37,736 nt of DNA from positions 9,072 through 46,807 of the forward strand of contig BDIP01000016.1 in the NCBI GenBank assembly GCA_003568945.1. Direction: 5' to 3'. Shown in pieces: positions 1 through 11,200 of the stretch (positions are counted from its first letter, which is position 1; the number at the start of each line of letters is the position of its first letter). The position numbers and the translations under genes were made by a program. Below the pieces are notes generated by a model that saw only the letters and a list, made by a program, of their open reading frames with translations, was not told the origin of the DNA and ran no database searches. This DNA is from Kipferlia bialata. Lineage: Eukaryota > Fornicata.

Positions 1-352
1 ATGTATATATACATACACACATATATATATATAGGTGTACTCGATATATCCATAGTCACCTGCCATGCCCAGCCCCATGGTCATGGAGGTATCTATATAC
101 AATATACATACATGTATATTGTATAGATATACATAAGTATGAATACAGTGTTGGTCCCATGGATATGTATGTTGGTATCTGTAAATTTCTCTCTCTTACC
201 ACACATTACATATATTTGTATACATATTCTATGACTAACCCTAGGACGCCCTTGCTGCCCCCGATGCAACACAGCATACTTTCATAAATGTAGTATATAC
301 CATACGGATGTATGTATATAGAATATGAGGTACAATTATCTGCTGACACCAG
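1..352 (+). other. Intron or upstream sequence of the first gene
   Basis: This stretch is AT-rich, with short tata/cata runs, and holds no exon that I can defend. It contains a decayed copy (243-263) of the start of the exon at 353, preceded by ctag. It is most likely the intron before that exon, so the gene begins outside the window. Confidence 0.5.
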
Positions 353-371
353 GAGGCCCTTGCCGCCCCCG
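243..371 (+). repeat. Duplicated acceptor/exon start
   Basis: Bases 243-263 and 351-371 match at 19 of 21 positions. The second copy is the acceptor AG plus the first bases of the exon at 353; the first copy lies in the preceding intron. The spacing is 108 bp. Confidence 0.7.
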
Positions 372-3288
372 TTGCCCCCGGTGAGGCAGTGGCAGTGGGA
401 GAGGTCACTGCATTCAGCATGACACTGGGGTGCATGGCAGGTGATAGTGTAGAATCTACACTGTAGATGATATATATATACTATTGTTATATGTTATTAT
501 ATCCTAATACCATTCAGCATGACACTGGGGTGCATGGCAGGTGTGTGAGAAGAGTACAAGTATTACTGCACATACATATTTATAGACATACCATCCACTC
601 TTACACCAGGTGGCTGTTCCATGTACAATAAGCTGAAGTCTTCATGTATACGTGTGTGTTTGTGTGTTGTATAGCCTCACCCCAGGCGGCTGCTCCAAGT
701 ACAATATGGAGAAGTATTCATGTATAAGTTTATGTGTGCTGTATAGCCTCACCCCAGGCGGCTGCTCCAAGTACAGCCAGATGGACAGAGAGGCCAGGCT
801 CAAGATGGCCAGAGACCACATCACCAACGAGCTGGCTAGGAGGGACAAGAAGACACCAGGGTGCGTGTGGTGCATATGGTTCAGTGTATGTGTTTTCTCC
901 TCCTTAACTCTCACCCCAGCTTCTACCACACTGCTGTCATCGATGGATCTAGTGTGCTAGAGGGAGAGGTCGGGTGTAAGGCACTGCCCTTAGGTGAGTG
1001 AAGGACGTCATATATACTGGTTTATCCATCATTTTGTATGCGATTCTAGGTCACGAAGTTATAGTATGTAGAGAGTCTGCATACGGGCAGCTAACCCCAG
1101 GCAATGCGGCCATCTACAGACAGGCCGTGCCCACTCTGTCCAGGGTGTATGCATGTGCCAGATCCACTCTCGACGACAGGGACAAGACAAGGCTCACAAT
1201 GCTCAGGGTGCTGCCAACCCACCAGGTATACATATAGTCACTATACAATATAGTGTATACATACATATATATAGTCACTATATAATATAGTGTATACATA
1301 CACTGGAAGTCGTGTACACTATTTGCAGTATATGGCGGTAATCAGTGTATGACCCACTCACCCCCAGTCCCTTCAGGCCGTGTGCTCTCTATTGGTTGCC
1401 AATGCTGCTGCCAACCAGCCCAGACTCACATTCACCACAGTCCCATCTGTGTGTGAGGGAGACGAGGTGGAGGTAGGACAAGTGATCATATGTTTATTGT
1501 CTTCCTCGCCTCCTTCCTGTCTCTCCCATCAAGGTATCAGTTATTCGTATGGATAACATGAGAATGTATCCACTCTCTCTTCGTTTCTCTCACATTCCAG
1601 ATGTCTGTCGAAGACGTGTTCGGAGCTGTCCTACTCGCCGATATGCAGGTACAGATAAGATGAATGTTTGCTGTGATATGAATATACTATCATTTCACAT
1701 ATCATCCTTATGTTGGTCAGATATACAGGTACAGTATTGAACATTACAACACTTATCTCTATATCAGCTCAATTTGTGTCTTCGATTGTATTGGTTACAC
1801 AATACCAATCCTCACCTCAGGATGAGCTGAAGGTTGTTGTATATGATAAGAATCGCTGTTACTAGTATTGTATAACTATCAATAGTCTGACCCCCTCAGG
1901 ATGAGCTGAAGGTTGTTGTATATGATATTATACTTATCTAACTATTTATCTGAATATGGTAAGAATTGCTGTTACTAGTATATGTGACTATCAATAGTCT
2001 GACCCCCTTAGGATGAGCTGAGGGTTGTTGTCAAGACCGGCCCAGCCGATGGGGCCAAGGAACTGCACGCACAGTACCAGAGTGACATGGCTGCATACAA
2101 CGAGGTATAAAGTAAATGATGATATTTATGTATATATTTACATGTGACATACATGTATCATTCAATGAGGTGTGTGTGACAAGTTCAATAGTATTTATTC
2201 TCACGAGTTCTTGTATACGTGTGTGAAGCATTGTATACTATATCCAACACGCTGACTCTAAATACCAGGCCTCTCTTGCCGAGGGTGATGTAGATGCTCC
2301 TGAGGAGCACGAGGGAGAGGGAGAGGCAGACAGTGAGGAGGACAAGAAGTCCAGCAAGACCCCCGTCCCCCCTTCCTACCCCAGTATCGGACATGCCGAC
2401 GGGGTCTCATGGTGCCCGGTCAAGCTGATTCAGGTACAGGCACAATAACACCATATAGTGATATATTGATGACTTCAATGATACCTTAGCTACATGTACT
2501 GAGAGGACATGTATAATGGTGCCTAGTCAAGCTGATTCAGGTACATATACCAATAAGGACACATGAATGAATACAAATATGCTATACTGACGTAGTGACA
2601 TGTCTAGCTGGTATATGTACCCATTCCAAGCAGGATGAAGCAGGATTACGTATACACACACACACACCCATCCTTACCTCCCAGGTCCTGAGTGCCATGG
2701 AGGTTGCCACCATCGCTGCCTCCCTCCCCAGCCTTCTGGTGCCCATGGTGGGGGCACTCGTCACTGCTAAGAAGGCGTGCTCAGGTATGGACCTCACATT
2801 TTGTATATGTAGTATACGTCGCATACATTATATATATATAGTACATATATTCTATTTGGTGTATGTGCACTCTTTGATACCCTCCCACCCCCCAGGCAAG
2901 GCCAAGCTCTACAAGGGCTGCATCGACGACTGTCTCTCGCTGCTGCACACTCTCTACCGCTCTGCACCCCAGGACGAGGAGAGACCCAGCTGTGAGTGGC
3001 TGTATGAGAGCGGGGTCAGGGAGAAGCCTGTGGTGAAGGGCGGCTTCTGCTCCCCCGCTGTGCAGGGCCAGAGTGCAACAGGGGAGGTGGTGCAGGGCAC
3101 GTGGCAGACAGTGCTCAAGGAGGGCAAGAGGAGGATGGACCCCAGGTGTGTATGCATGTATATATATATGTGTGTGTGTGTGGTTGCTAACATGTAGGTA
3201 CACCCCTGCGTACAGTGACCTCAACCCTGAGCTGGTACACCTTCTGCAGCAGGTCAGTGCCGCTGACCTCGTTGTGTTCAGGGAGTAG
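353..3288 (+). CDS. Unrecognised multi-exon protein, 3' part of the gene
   Basis: I do not recognise this protein. A consistent splice model is 353-440, 758-860, 920-993, 1050-1225, 1368-1472, 1601-1648, 2012-2104, 2269-2433, 2685-2784, 2896-3145 and 3198-3288, ending in TAG. Phases agree at every junction and there are no stops. The product looks soluble: it has no signal peptide or membrane helix in the visible part, and seems mostly helical. An acidic, Ser/Lys-rich linker (EEHEGEGEADSEED) lies in the 2269-2433 exon. The segment after it (VLSAMEVATIAASLPSLLVP) is an amphipathic or hydrophobic helix. Acceptors are of the ctcaccccag type. The start codon was not found and the 5' end lies off the window. 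Several introns carry copies of adjacent exon borders, so alternative exons cannot be excluded. It converges on the minus-strand kinase-kelch gene. Confidence 0.7.
411..543 (+). repeat. Duplicated exon end plus donor
   Basis: Bases 411-443 and 511-543 are identical over 33 bp and exactly 100 bp apart. The first copy is the end of the 353-440 exon with its donor (ggcag|gtg); the second lies in the following intron and keeps an intact donor. Splicing from the second donor would lengthen the exon by 100 bp. Confidence 0.9.
604..780 (+). repeat. Three tandem copies of an acceptor/exon start
   Basis: An acceptor followed by gg(c/t)ggctg(c/t)tcca appears near 607, 682 and 757. The last copy starts the exon used in the model (758-860). 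The middle copy carries a perfect ctcaccccag acceptor and reads GGCSKYNMEK, against GGCSKYSQMD in the modelled exon. The first copy is more diverged. Copies two and three are 72 bp apart. Confidence 0.85.
1811..2040 (+). repeat. Three tandem copies of an acceptor/exon start
   Basis: The segment aggatgagctgaaggttgtt follows an acceptor at 1820 and again at 1899; the modelled acceptor at 2011 begins a near-identical copy (one base differs). The repeat unit also includes upstream intron sequence: aatagtctgacccc occurs before both the 1899 and 2011 acceptors, and gctgttactagtat is also shared. The first two copies run into stops shortly after the matching part. Confidence 0.9.
2409..2544 (+). repeat. 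Duplicated exon end plus donor
   Basis: Bases 2409-2437 (end of exon 2269-2433 with donor gtac) recur at 2516-2544 with two mismatches, inside the following intron. The spacing is 107 bp and the donor is kept. Confidence 0.85.
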
Positions 3289-3350
3289 AACAGAGGGAGA
3301 GGGGGGGGGGGGGGGGGGGAGAGAGAGAGAGAGGGGGGGGGGGTAACACC
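3289..3350. repeat. G-run and GA microsatellite after the stop codon
   Basis: Directly after the first gene's stop codon come about twenty consecutive G, a GA tract, and a second run of about eleven G. It could form G-quadruplex and is prone to sequencing error. A role in transcript 3' ends is possible but not shown. Confidence 0.8.
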
Positions 3351-3599
3351 GATACAGGGGTATAACATTTAATGTGTAAATCACACATGTGTCTGAGTGA
3401 CAGAGATAATTAGTAGGTTGCATGGGCAATGGCCACCAATACAGCATATGTTGACAAGTCCCCACAGTCCTGATTCAGCCCTTAAACACTCCCATATGTC
3501 AGTATACTACTACATACACACATATCCATCCTACCAGTACGTACATCCACAGAACACTACCCATTCGATCACGGACAGGCATTGGAAAGGAGAGTGAAT
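3351..3599. other. Convergent intergenic spacer, left part
   Basis: I see no exon in this part that is supported by splice sites. It lies between the 3' ends of two converging genes and probably holds the 3' untranslated region and polyadenylation signal of the first. Confidence 0.5.
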
Positions 3600-3910
3600 C
3601 AGGGTTTCGCAAATTAGAAATAAGTCTTGTGATTAGTGATCACAAATCCTTAAGAACTTTGCTATTAGTTATTAATGTTATTAGAAGTTAGCTTAATAGC
3701 AGAGATAAACCCTTTAGTTCACCAGAATATGCAATATACAGCCTGATTTAGCAGAAATATCCTCGATTTAAGGTAAATCAAGTGGATATACCCCTAAATC
3801 AGGTAGATATTTTTGCCTTAATCACATCTTAATCACAAGGATTTACGTCGCTGTGATCACGTTATTAAGACCCCTAATAGCAACTCACTATTCCTAGCAA
3901 AATCACACAA
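3600..3910. repeat. Palindrome-rich AT segment, possible decayed MITE
   Basis: This 300-bp block differs in composition from its surroundings and is full of short words present in both orientations (gattta/taaatc, gtgatta/taatcac, gctatta/taatagc, tgatca). Its ends (ttcgcaaattag and ctagcaaaatca) are weakly inverted. No transposase reading frame is visible. It may be a degenerate non-autonomous DNA transposon or a structured transcript end. Confidence 0.4.
3742..3803. repeat. Nested imperfect palindrome
   Basis: The arms 3742-3762 and 3784-3803 begin and end with cctgatttag/ctaaatcagg and continue with atatcc/ggatat. Between them lies a second small palindrome, gattt-aaggt-aaatc. The whole 62 bp can fold into one long hairpin. 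Confidence 0.8.
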
Positions 3911-4065
3911 AAACAGCAACCCTGGAGTGAATGACGCCGAGTCTGAGCCAAAAGGGTGTAGTAAACAAATTGTGTTTTCGCTGGTTACTGAAAGGGTGTA
4001 GCGAAGCCTTAACTGAAATTGTCATTGTCATCGTAACACGGTGGGTAATTAGAGTATTTATATAT
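3911..4065. other. Convergent intergenic spacer, right part
   Basis: This is the 3' flank of the minus-strand gene, whose TAA lies at 4066-4068. I see no gene in it. Two short direct repeats of aaagggtgtag occur at about 3950 and 3990. Confidence 0.5.
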
Positions 4066-5291
4066 TTACTCCGCCCTCTTGGGATGAGTGGACCAGTGGA
4101 TCAAGCACATCTCACTTGGAATCTCATAGGACAGGATCGAGTTGTCCCCAAAGGCACACATCTCTCTGTTCCTGTCCCAGTGTAGAATGGGGGCAGATAC
4201 CCACTTGTCACTGACAGGACAGTACTCCATCATGTCACCGTAGCAGTCCTTGCCAATCAGCCTTCTGCCAAGGGTAACCAGACTTCTGACTCCAGAATCC
4301 CCAAGAGACAAGCCTTCAACTCACACACCCTGACTAGGGTTGTACGACATGAGGTGTTGTGGGTACCGTCCAACTGGGTCTGACTGTGTGCCGTACATGT
4401 TGATTCTAGCATGGTGTCCAATGACATGTCCCACTCCTGCTACAGATGCAGTGGTAGTGACACGCACAGTGGGGTCACAGGGTAGGCGGGTCCATTGGTC
4501 AGTATCAGGGTGGAAGCTGGGTGTCAGAATCAGTTGACTGTGTATACACATCACATGTAGGCTGTGAATGATCTGTGTCATATATAGCTGTATGATATCG
4601 CGGTCTGGGTGGTCAAACACTGTATATAACACTGAGTGGGAGAATACGAGTTACCTGTGAAACTCTGTGCACCACTGACAGTCACTCTCCGCACACATGC
4701 TGAGGTCAACAACACCAGCCTTCTTGTCGCCCATAGAGGGCGTAGAAGTGATGACATACATGGTCTCCTCGATAGCAAAGGCACTCACTCTGATGGCCCA
4801 GAAAGGGGGACATAGGCCTTCATTCTGAGAGGTATACCCAGTGAACTCTCTCTCTCCACTTGGGAACCTCTGTCCCTTCCTGACCTCCTGCCACTCGAGT
4901 GTGTCAAGAGACATGCTGAACAGTCTGAATACACTGGAGGATGGTGTCTGCCCATCACGTGCCACAGGTGCACTGTCTGCAGGAACAATAGCACTAGATC
5001 GAGTGAAGTCAGGCACCAGTGCAAACACGTAGAGTCTCCCCTCAATGACACATGATCCCCTGGGTCCCTCGCACTCTAGCTCTCTAGGACACTCCAGTCT
5101 GTCAAAGAGCAGACCCTGCTCAGAGTGAGACACAATGTAGCACCAACCTGGCACTGTGTCCAGGTGCTCTGGCTGCTTGCCTGGGTACTTGAACCCCACA
5201 GCCAGGTTGTCACCTATGTTGACTATGTCAGATAGGCAAGGGTGACCGCCCTTTACTCTGTAGCCAGGGTGCTTTCCCTGTGCCTTGGGTA
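4066..5291 (-). other. C-terminal kelch-like blades
   Basis: The last three exons contain blade signatures of the aromatic/Asp...W type: FRLFSMSLDTLEWQEV, FHSFHPDTDQWTRLP and MEYCPVSDKWVSAPI. They are spaced by strands with hydrophobic-beta character (GRLYVFALV, ETMYVITS). The canonical kelch Gly-Gly pair is mostly degenerate. Kelch propellers usually bind proteins, so this may direct the kinase to a partner. The last two introns are very short (138 and 39 bp); the 39-bp intron at 4286-4324 is needed to keep the frame. Confidence 0.6.
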
Positions 5292-8200
5292 CTAGGGTAG
5301 GGGGAAGGACACACACTGGATCACGGAGGGTACCTGCTTTAGAGTCATTGATGGGCTGGGTGCCGAGATGGCGGCATGTTCCCCAACTGAAGGGTCAGGG
5401 GAGCACACACCGTATATATACCCATATACGCTGCGTATGCAACATATACTCCAATAAAGCACGTACCGGAGACGCTTCAGGGACACCTTATCACCAGCAG
5501 TGTAGGTGAAGTCCAGGCGACACACGTACTTGCCGACACTCGACTCCACTGCAAATGAGCACACACATATGAAATACGCATTCTTGACAGATTTTTCAAG
5601 CATATCCAGTATTGTAAACATGGGCAGTAGGTACATAGTACCACTTACCTGAGTTCTGGTTGTGCTGCCTCCATGAGCGGCCAGTGAAGAGGGACAGCTC
5701 TGTACAGAGCATATACACTGATGCATACTCTCTCTTGACCATCTGCCCATCCTCCCATAGGGAGAGTGGTAGATCCACCTCTGGCTCTACCTCCAGGGCA
5801 TCTGTGGAGAAGCACTTCCTGACATGGTCACTGAACTCAGTGGGACTCAGTCCCTGTGCCCAGTCTCTAAGGTACTCTGTGACTGTAGATGGGTCATCAT
5901 AGTAGAGAGCCTTGAGTAACTGGGGCCGCTCCTTGTTGGGGTCTAGGTAGTGCACAAAGCTGTTGAGGGCCTCCGTCGCCTTATAGTTGTCGGGTTTGTA
6001 GCTGTCCAACACCTAGCAATGAGTCAACCATAGCGTCGTCAGTCTAGTCTGTAATCATAGTGTGACTGGTTACCAATTATGCTAGATACTAACTGTAGCA
6101 CCTGTAGGAATGCATCTCTTGACATGGATGCCAATTGTACATTCCTTACACAGGGCACCACTTGACCACCGAGAATATAGACCTCAGACATCAGCAGAAC
6201 CTCCCTGTGACACAGTGTGCATGGGGGGCTGTACTGCCCATATCTCGCAGGATCAAAGTGAACTGGCTGTAAGACACAAAAGAATGGGAACAGCAGTGTC
6301 TCTATGTGTTGTGGATGGTTAAGGACACTAGAGTTTGTTGATATGTCATACTGTACCTGGTCCCGTGGGGCCGGACTCTCTCTGCCCCCCGTCTGTATCA
6401 GAGCTAGACTCAGATGTTCTAGGCTCTGACTCTGACTCACCACTGCTAGAACTAGACTGCTCTCCGTCCCCAACCGTAGTGTCACAGCTCTCGCTCTCTG
6501 AACCCTTGTCAGCCATGCCCGGACTGAGCGATACTGCTACATTGCTAGATGCCATAACTTCCACTGCCGTAACAGCAGCATTGATTACCGGGGGAGTAAC
6601 GCTACTGACCGGTACTGTTGGAGCACCTGTGCCATCAAGGAACCAAGCAGGCACACCGGCATACATGGCTGCGTCTCTGAGCCCACCCATCAGCATCGCC
6701 TTCATCTGCTGATCGAAGGACACTTCTTGTCTGGGGCCTTCTCTGGGTAGTGTCTTCCACATGTTACAGCACACCAGGGAGAGAGAGTTGGCATTCACGG
6801 GGTGGTGTGTGGTGCTGAAGGTTAGGTACATAACATAAGGAACACTATACAGTGGGTGGGGTATGTATAGTATGTCATTCATAGTCCCGACCTCTCTTCC
6901 TCGTATATGACAACGAATGGCTGTACTCTACCAGTGTGGACATCAGCACTCAGTTCCTAAGGTAAGATCACAGGTGCACCCACTAGCAGACACAGAGAGA
7001 GGAGGAATAGAGACAAGACACACACTGTATGTACACCTGCACTAGAGACTGCATCCCTGGCTGCACCATGCTGTTGCCCTGGAGGTAGAAGCGCTTCACT
7101 GTGGTGAGTGTGTGTACACAGCATGTATACAAGAGAATAACTATCGCAACAACCAGGGTAGAAGAAGTATATATAGGTGATATATCAATCAGAAATGAAC
7201 GTACCATTGGGAAAGCACCTGTGTAGCGATGCCAGTCTCCTTTGACTGAATCCAAGCGTAGTAATTGAATTGCCAGACAGGTCAATGTCTGAGACATCGT
7301 CAAAGAGACCAGGCTGGGAGTGAGGGGTAGAGGTAAGGTAGAAGACGCAGTGAATGTACTGATCACATACTCTGTGACAGAGAGCTGACCAAATACTCTA
7401 CTATATTGCCACACCTGCCCCTTAACCACTGACTCCACATGTGCCACCAGAGCTGCAAACCCCTCTGCTCTCAGTGGGTTTGAGAGAGACTTAAGGGACA
7501 GCCTCTCCCGCAGGCCCCTTCTAGTCATGTGGTCACACATGTACCCAATGTTGTCGAGTAGGGGACCAACCGGGTTGAATCTGTCTGCCCTCTGTTCTTG
7601 GCACTTCTGTATACATGCATCTATCCTAGACCTCCACTCTAGACCTGGTCCGTCGTCGGGCGAACCCTCACTCGGGTAGAATACCCTCAGGTTCTCATTG
7701 TCACGGACAGGCTGGGGGGCGATCCTGTACCTGCGCGTAAGATTCAGTCGCATATACTACAATATGCCAGTATAGTACAAGGATTGGCTACATACTGAAA
7801 AGGAATGCACATGTTGTTACTTCATAGTAGTGACTACAGTATCGCAACATTGTGCCCCTGTACCTGTCCATAGAAACATGGGAGGCATGGTCACCGGCTG
7901 CCTGGAGCCGAGATCTAGAGGTCAGTTGGGTAAAGTGATGGAAATATAGGAGTATGGGTACTGCCATGTATATGTGTATACGTGTATATGTGTAAGTACC
8001 TGATGTATGGGCAGTGATCCCCAGTGTGCGTGAGGTAGTCTCTGTCCATTGCCTTCAAGCCCTGGTACAGTCGGGAGGCATACGCATGACGCTGGGGTCA
8101 GCAAATGAAGTACCTATGTGCATAACCCTAGGATATATATGATGTATATGTGTACACCATAACTTACCAGGTCCATCCTCTCTGGACACATTAGGGTTGT

Positions 8201-11200
8201 GTCATCTGGCAGACTTGGTGTGTACCCGTGCCAGTCGGGACTGTAAAGCAACACCAACCCCTCCTGCCACGTGTCATGGTCTGTGTCTGGGGATAGGACA
8301 TACTCTATCAGGCCATCAAGACGGGTGACCTCGGCATTGAGTCTGGAGAGATGGTCCAGGGCCTAAATGGTCAGAATACTGGATATACAGGTATGCGTAT
8401 GACTAAGTATTCATCTAGTCTGAAAGAGATATAACATTAGCAGACATCTCTCACCATCTGAGCCTTTATGCCGTCTATCCTTCTTAGCAGCTGGGCGCAG
8501 GTGGGTCTCAGAGGACTGAGGGAGGGATCAGCCTGCAGTGAGAAACCCCACTACCACATATGAAGTAGCATTCCCTCTCACCTATAAGCTGTGATTTACA
8601 AAATTGTTTATCTCCAACATCAATTTCTCCAATACCTCATACCTGCAGCATATCGTTCACCATGTCGGGCAGTCCCTTGATACCAGTATGGTCAGTGGTG
8701 ACAGTCCTATGGTTACACACTTCAGTATGTACTGTATACCATTATATACATTGTAACGCTTGGGTAGATAATGTGGAAGTACAATACACTACTGGTCAGG
8801 ATGTGTGCAACGGTTAGCAGCTAGGGAATACTAATTACATATAACAGTACTCAATAGCGCAAATCTCTTGCACATACCCGCAGTCGTTACATATTCTCTC
8901 CTTCAGCTCTGCCACAGATGTGATGTCACCCAGTACCCACTCGTCCATAAGCATCTGGGGGTGAGAATGGATATACAGGAGAACATAGCATATGCACTTC
9001 TGAGAGTCCGATAGTATTTTACAACGACAGTTGAAGTACACGAATTCATCCACACTGGGCGTGATTAGTGTAGTACGTGTGTTCTCTGTATTTACGCCCT
9101 TACCTGTGAGAACACAAGACCCATCGACCAGACATCGCTGGGCAGACCGTAGTAGGGGGTCCAACACTGAGTGTCAGAGGAATAAGATAGCAATATAATG
9201 TTTGTAGACATGGATAGAGAAACCATTCACATCTAGGACTATATTCATATGCTAGGGAACTAGGTCCCACACTGAGTGCCAGAGAGAGGAAGAGTACATT
9301 GCTGGCTGTCGGTATTGTTACACAATCTTCCCATATATATGTGTGTGCTAGTGAATACTGACTAATGACCTCCGGTGCGTAGTACAGCAATATTGACTGA
9401 GAATATTCACATTATTGTACATATGCATAGGTATGTATATACCAACACATTGCTGGTATTAGATACAAATACATGCCACTGACCTCCGGTGCATTGTACA
9501 GCAGTGCCCCAGGGGCACAGTTGTAACTACCATTCAGGGTGGGGTACAGGTCCTGGGGTGAGAATTATTGAGAATCATTGAGAACTCAACATGTACAGCA
9601 CGGTTAAGTACAAGTGTCACTCCCAGATATGTATATGTATATGAACATACCTCTTCTTCCTCCTCCTCTGTGGTGTCTGCACAGCTGGCGTCCGAATCAC
9701 TACTATCCTCCATACTACCCTCTGACCCCTCTCCTATGTCTGGCACCTCTCTGGCCAGGCCCAGATCCAGCCAGGTGGCCTGGGTTAAGACACATAATAT
9801 ACAAATTCACCTCAAATTTAGCCAAGGCTATACATTTACTGTACCATAGATACTATAAGAATTGGTGAAGTCGTAACTTCACTATACCTTTATGTTGCAA
9901 TGATAAGAATGAGTTGTATGTGTTGCTACTAATCGAACTTTACCTGTGTGTAGGGTGGGACTCTGGGCAGTTCTTCTCCCAGCTGGGGTGAGTACTGGCC
10001 AGAAGGATGATGTATTTTATGCATAGTATGCATTAAGAGATATATCATTGTTATCCTTGTGAGGGAATGATAACGGGACACCAACCTGTGTTGCCAGTTG
10101 TGGCCTCATGTCGTTGGCAGGCAGGGTATGCACCATGATGTTGTCGGGCTGGGGTTAGCAGGTGTAACAATTTGTGAATACCTGTGTGAGTAATATTATT
10201 ATGGTATACTATTACCAGTATACACTCTCATATAATGCTCCTTGACATATACCCCTATAGTGTGCTGACTATATACTATTGATACACAGTCACAGTGATA
10301 ACACAAAGTATACTAGTATACTAGTATACTAGTATACTCTCCATACCTTGATGTCTCTGTGCATGATGCCTGCACTGTGCAGGTCAGACAGACCCCGGAT
10401 GGCCTAGGGGTCAGAGAGTCAATCAAAATAGCAGGACAGAATACATAATATGATACTAATTTGCATCTCAGACTGAATCTCTATGTACATAGTGAAAACC
10501 CAATCATAGGTTTGACTGCTGAATGTTAATAATTACTGCCTCCGTAATAAATGTATACATGTATATATATACTAGATTCTCCATTACCTGCTCCATTATG
10601 GACAGTGTGTGTGGTATGGCCCTGCCCTCCCCGACATGGGTGAGGATCAGGTGCTCGAGGGTGTGGCCTAGGTATCAGATACCCAGAATATATAGTATTT
10701 AGGGTGTTGAGTATATAGTGTGTATATTGTATGGCTGCAGATCAGGTGCTCGAGGGTGTGGCCTAGGTGTTAGACATAGGACTGGCTGAGACAGCAGAGC
10801 ATAACGATGATTGAAAATGGAATACAGTTAAGTACACACATACCATATCCACTGTCTCTGGTCACATCCATCCAGTCTGTGGATAGATTAGTAGTGTGTA
10901 ACGCATAGTATACATAATTGCACAGACAGCATATCAAGTGCTTACCCTCTATGTAGTCTGTCACTACAACCAGCCAGTCTGTGAATGGGTTGTGAAAGAG
11001 GTGATTGTACTCAGAGGGACGCTGCCACAGAGGTTCAGGGTATCTGGGGTGTTAAGATATATACATCACATGTGTAGGTCAATATCCCCTCATGGAAGAG
11101 ATACTCCTTTCATTGATTGACAGTGGAATCCACTGTCAATCAACATAGAGTGTCTATATGAATGGTGTATGTACGTACACTGTGATAATCACTATATATA

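Noticed and set aside
2595-3368. Long open frames over the end of the first gene (200 codons plus, 195 codons minus)
   Set aside because: The plus frame reads through introns with clear splice sites, and the minus frame is the antisense shadow of the 2896-3145 and 3198-3288 exons. Neither shows protein-like composition of its own.
3600-3910. Firm call of a DNA transposon
   Set aside because: The terminal inversions are weak, no target-site duplication is clear and no coding capacity exists, so it is left as a possible decayed MITE only.
6335-6712. Plus-strand frame of 125 codons
   Set aside because: It is antisense to the Ser/Glu-rich exon of the minus-strand gene, where the splice phases support coding.
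6983-7753. Single 256-codon minus-strand gene
   Set aside because: It looks like an intact frame but includes an intron (7099-7218) and extends past splice sites. It forms two exons of the larger kinase-kelch gene.
10307-10338. CRISPR-like repeat
   Set aside because: The units are 8 bp with no spacers and the genome is eukaryotic.
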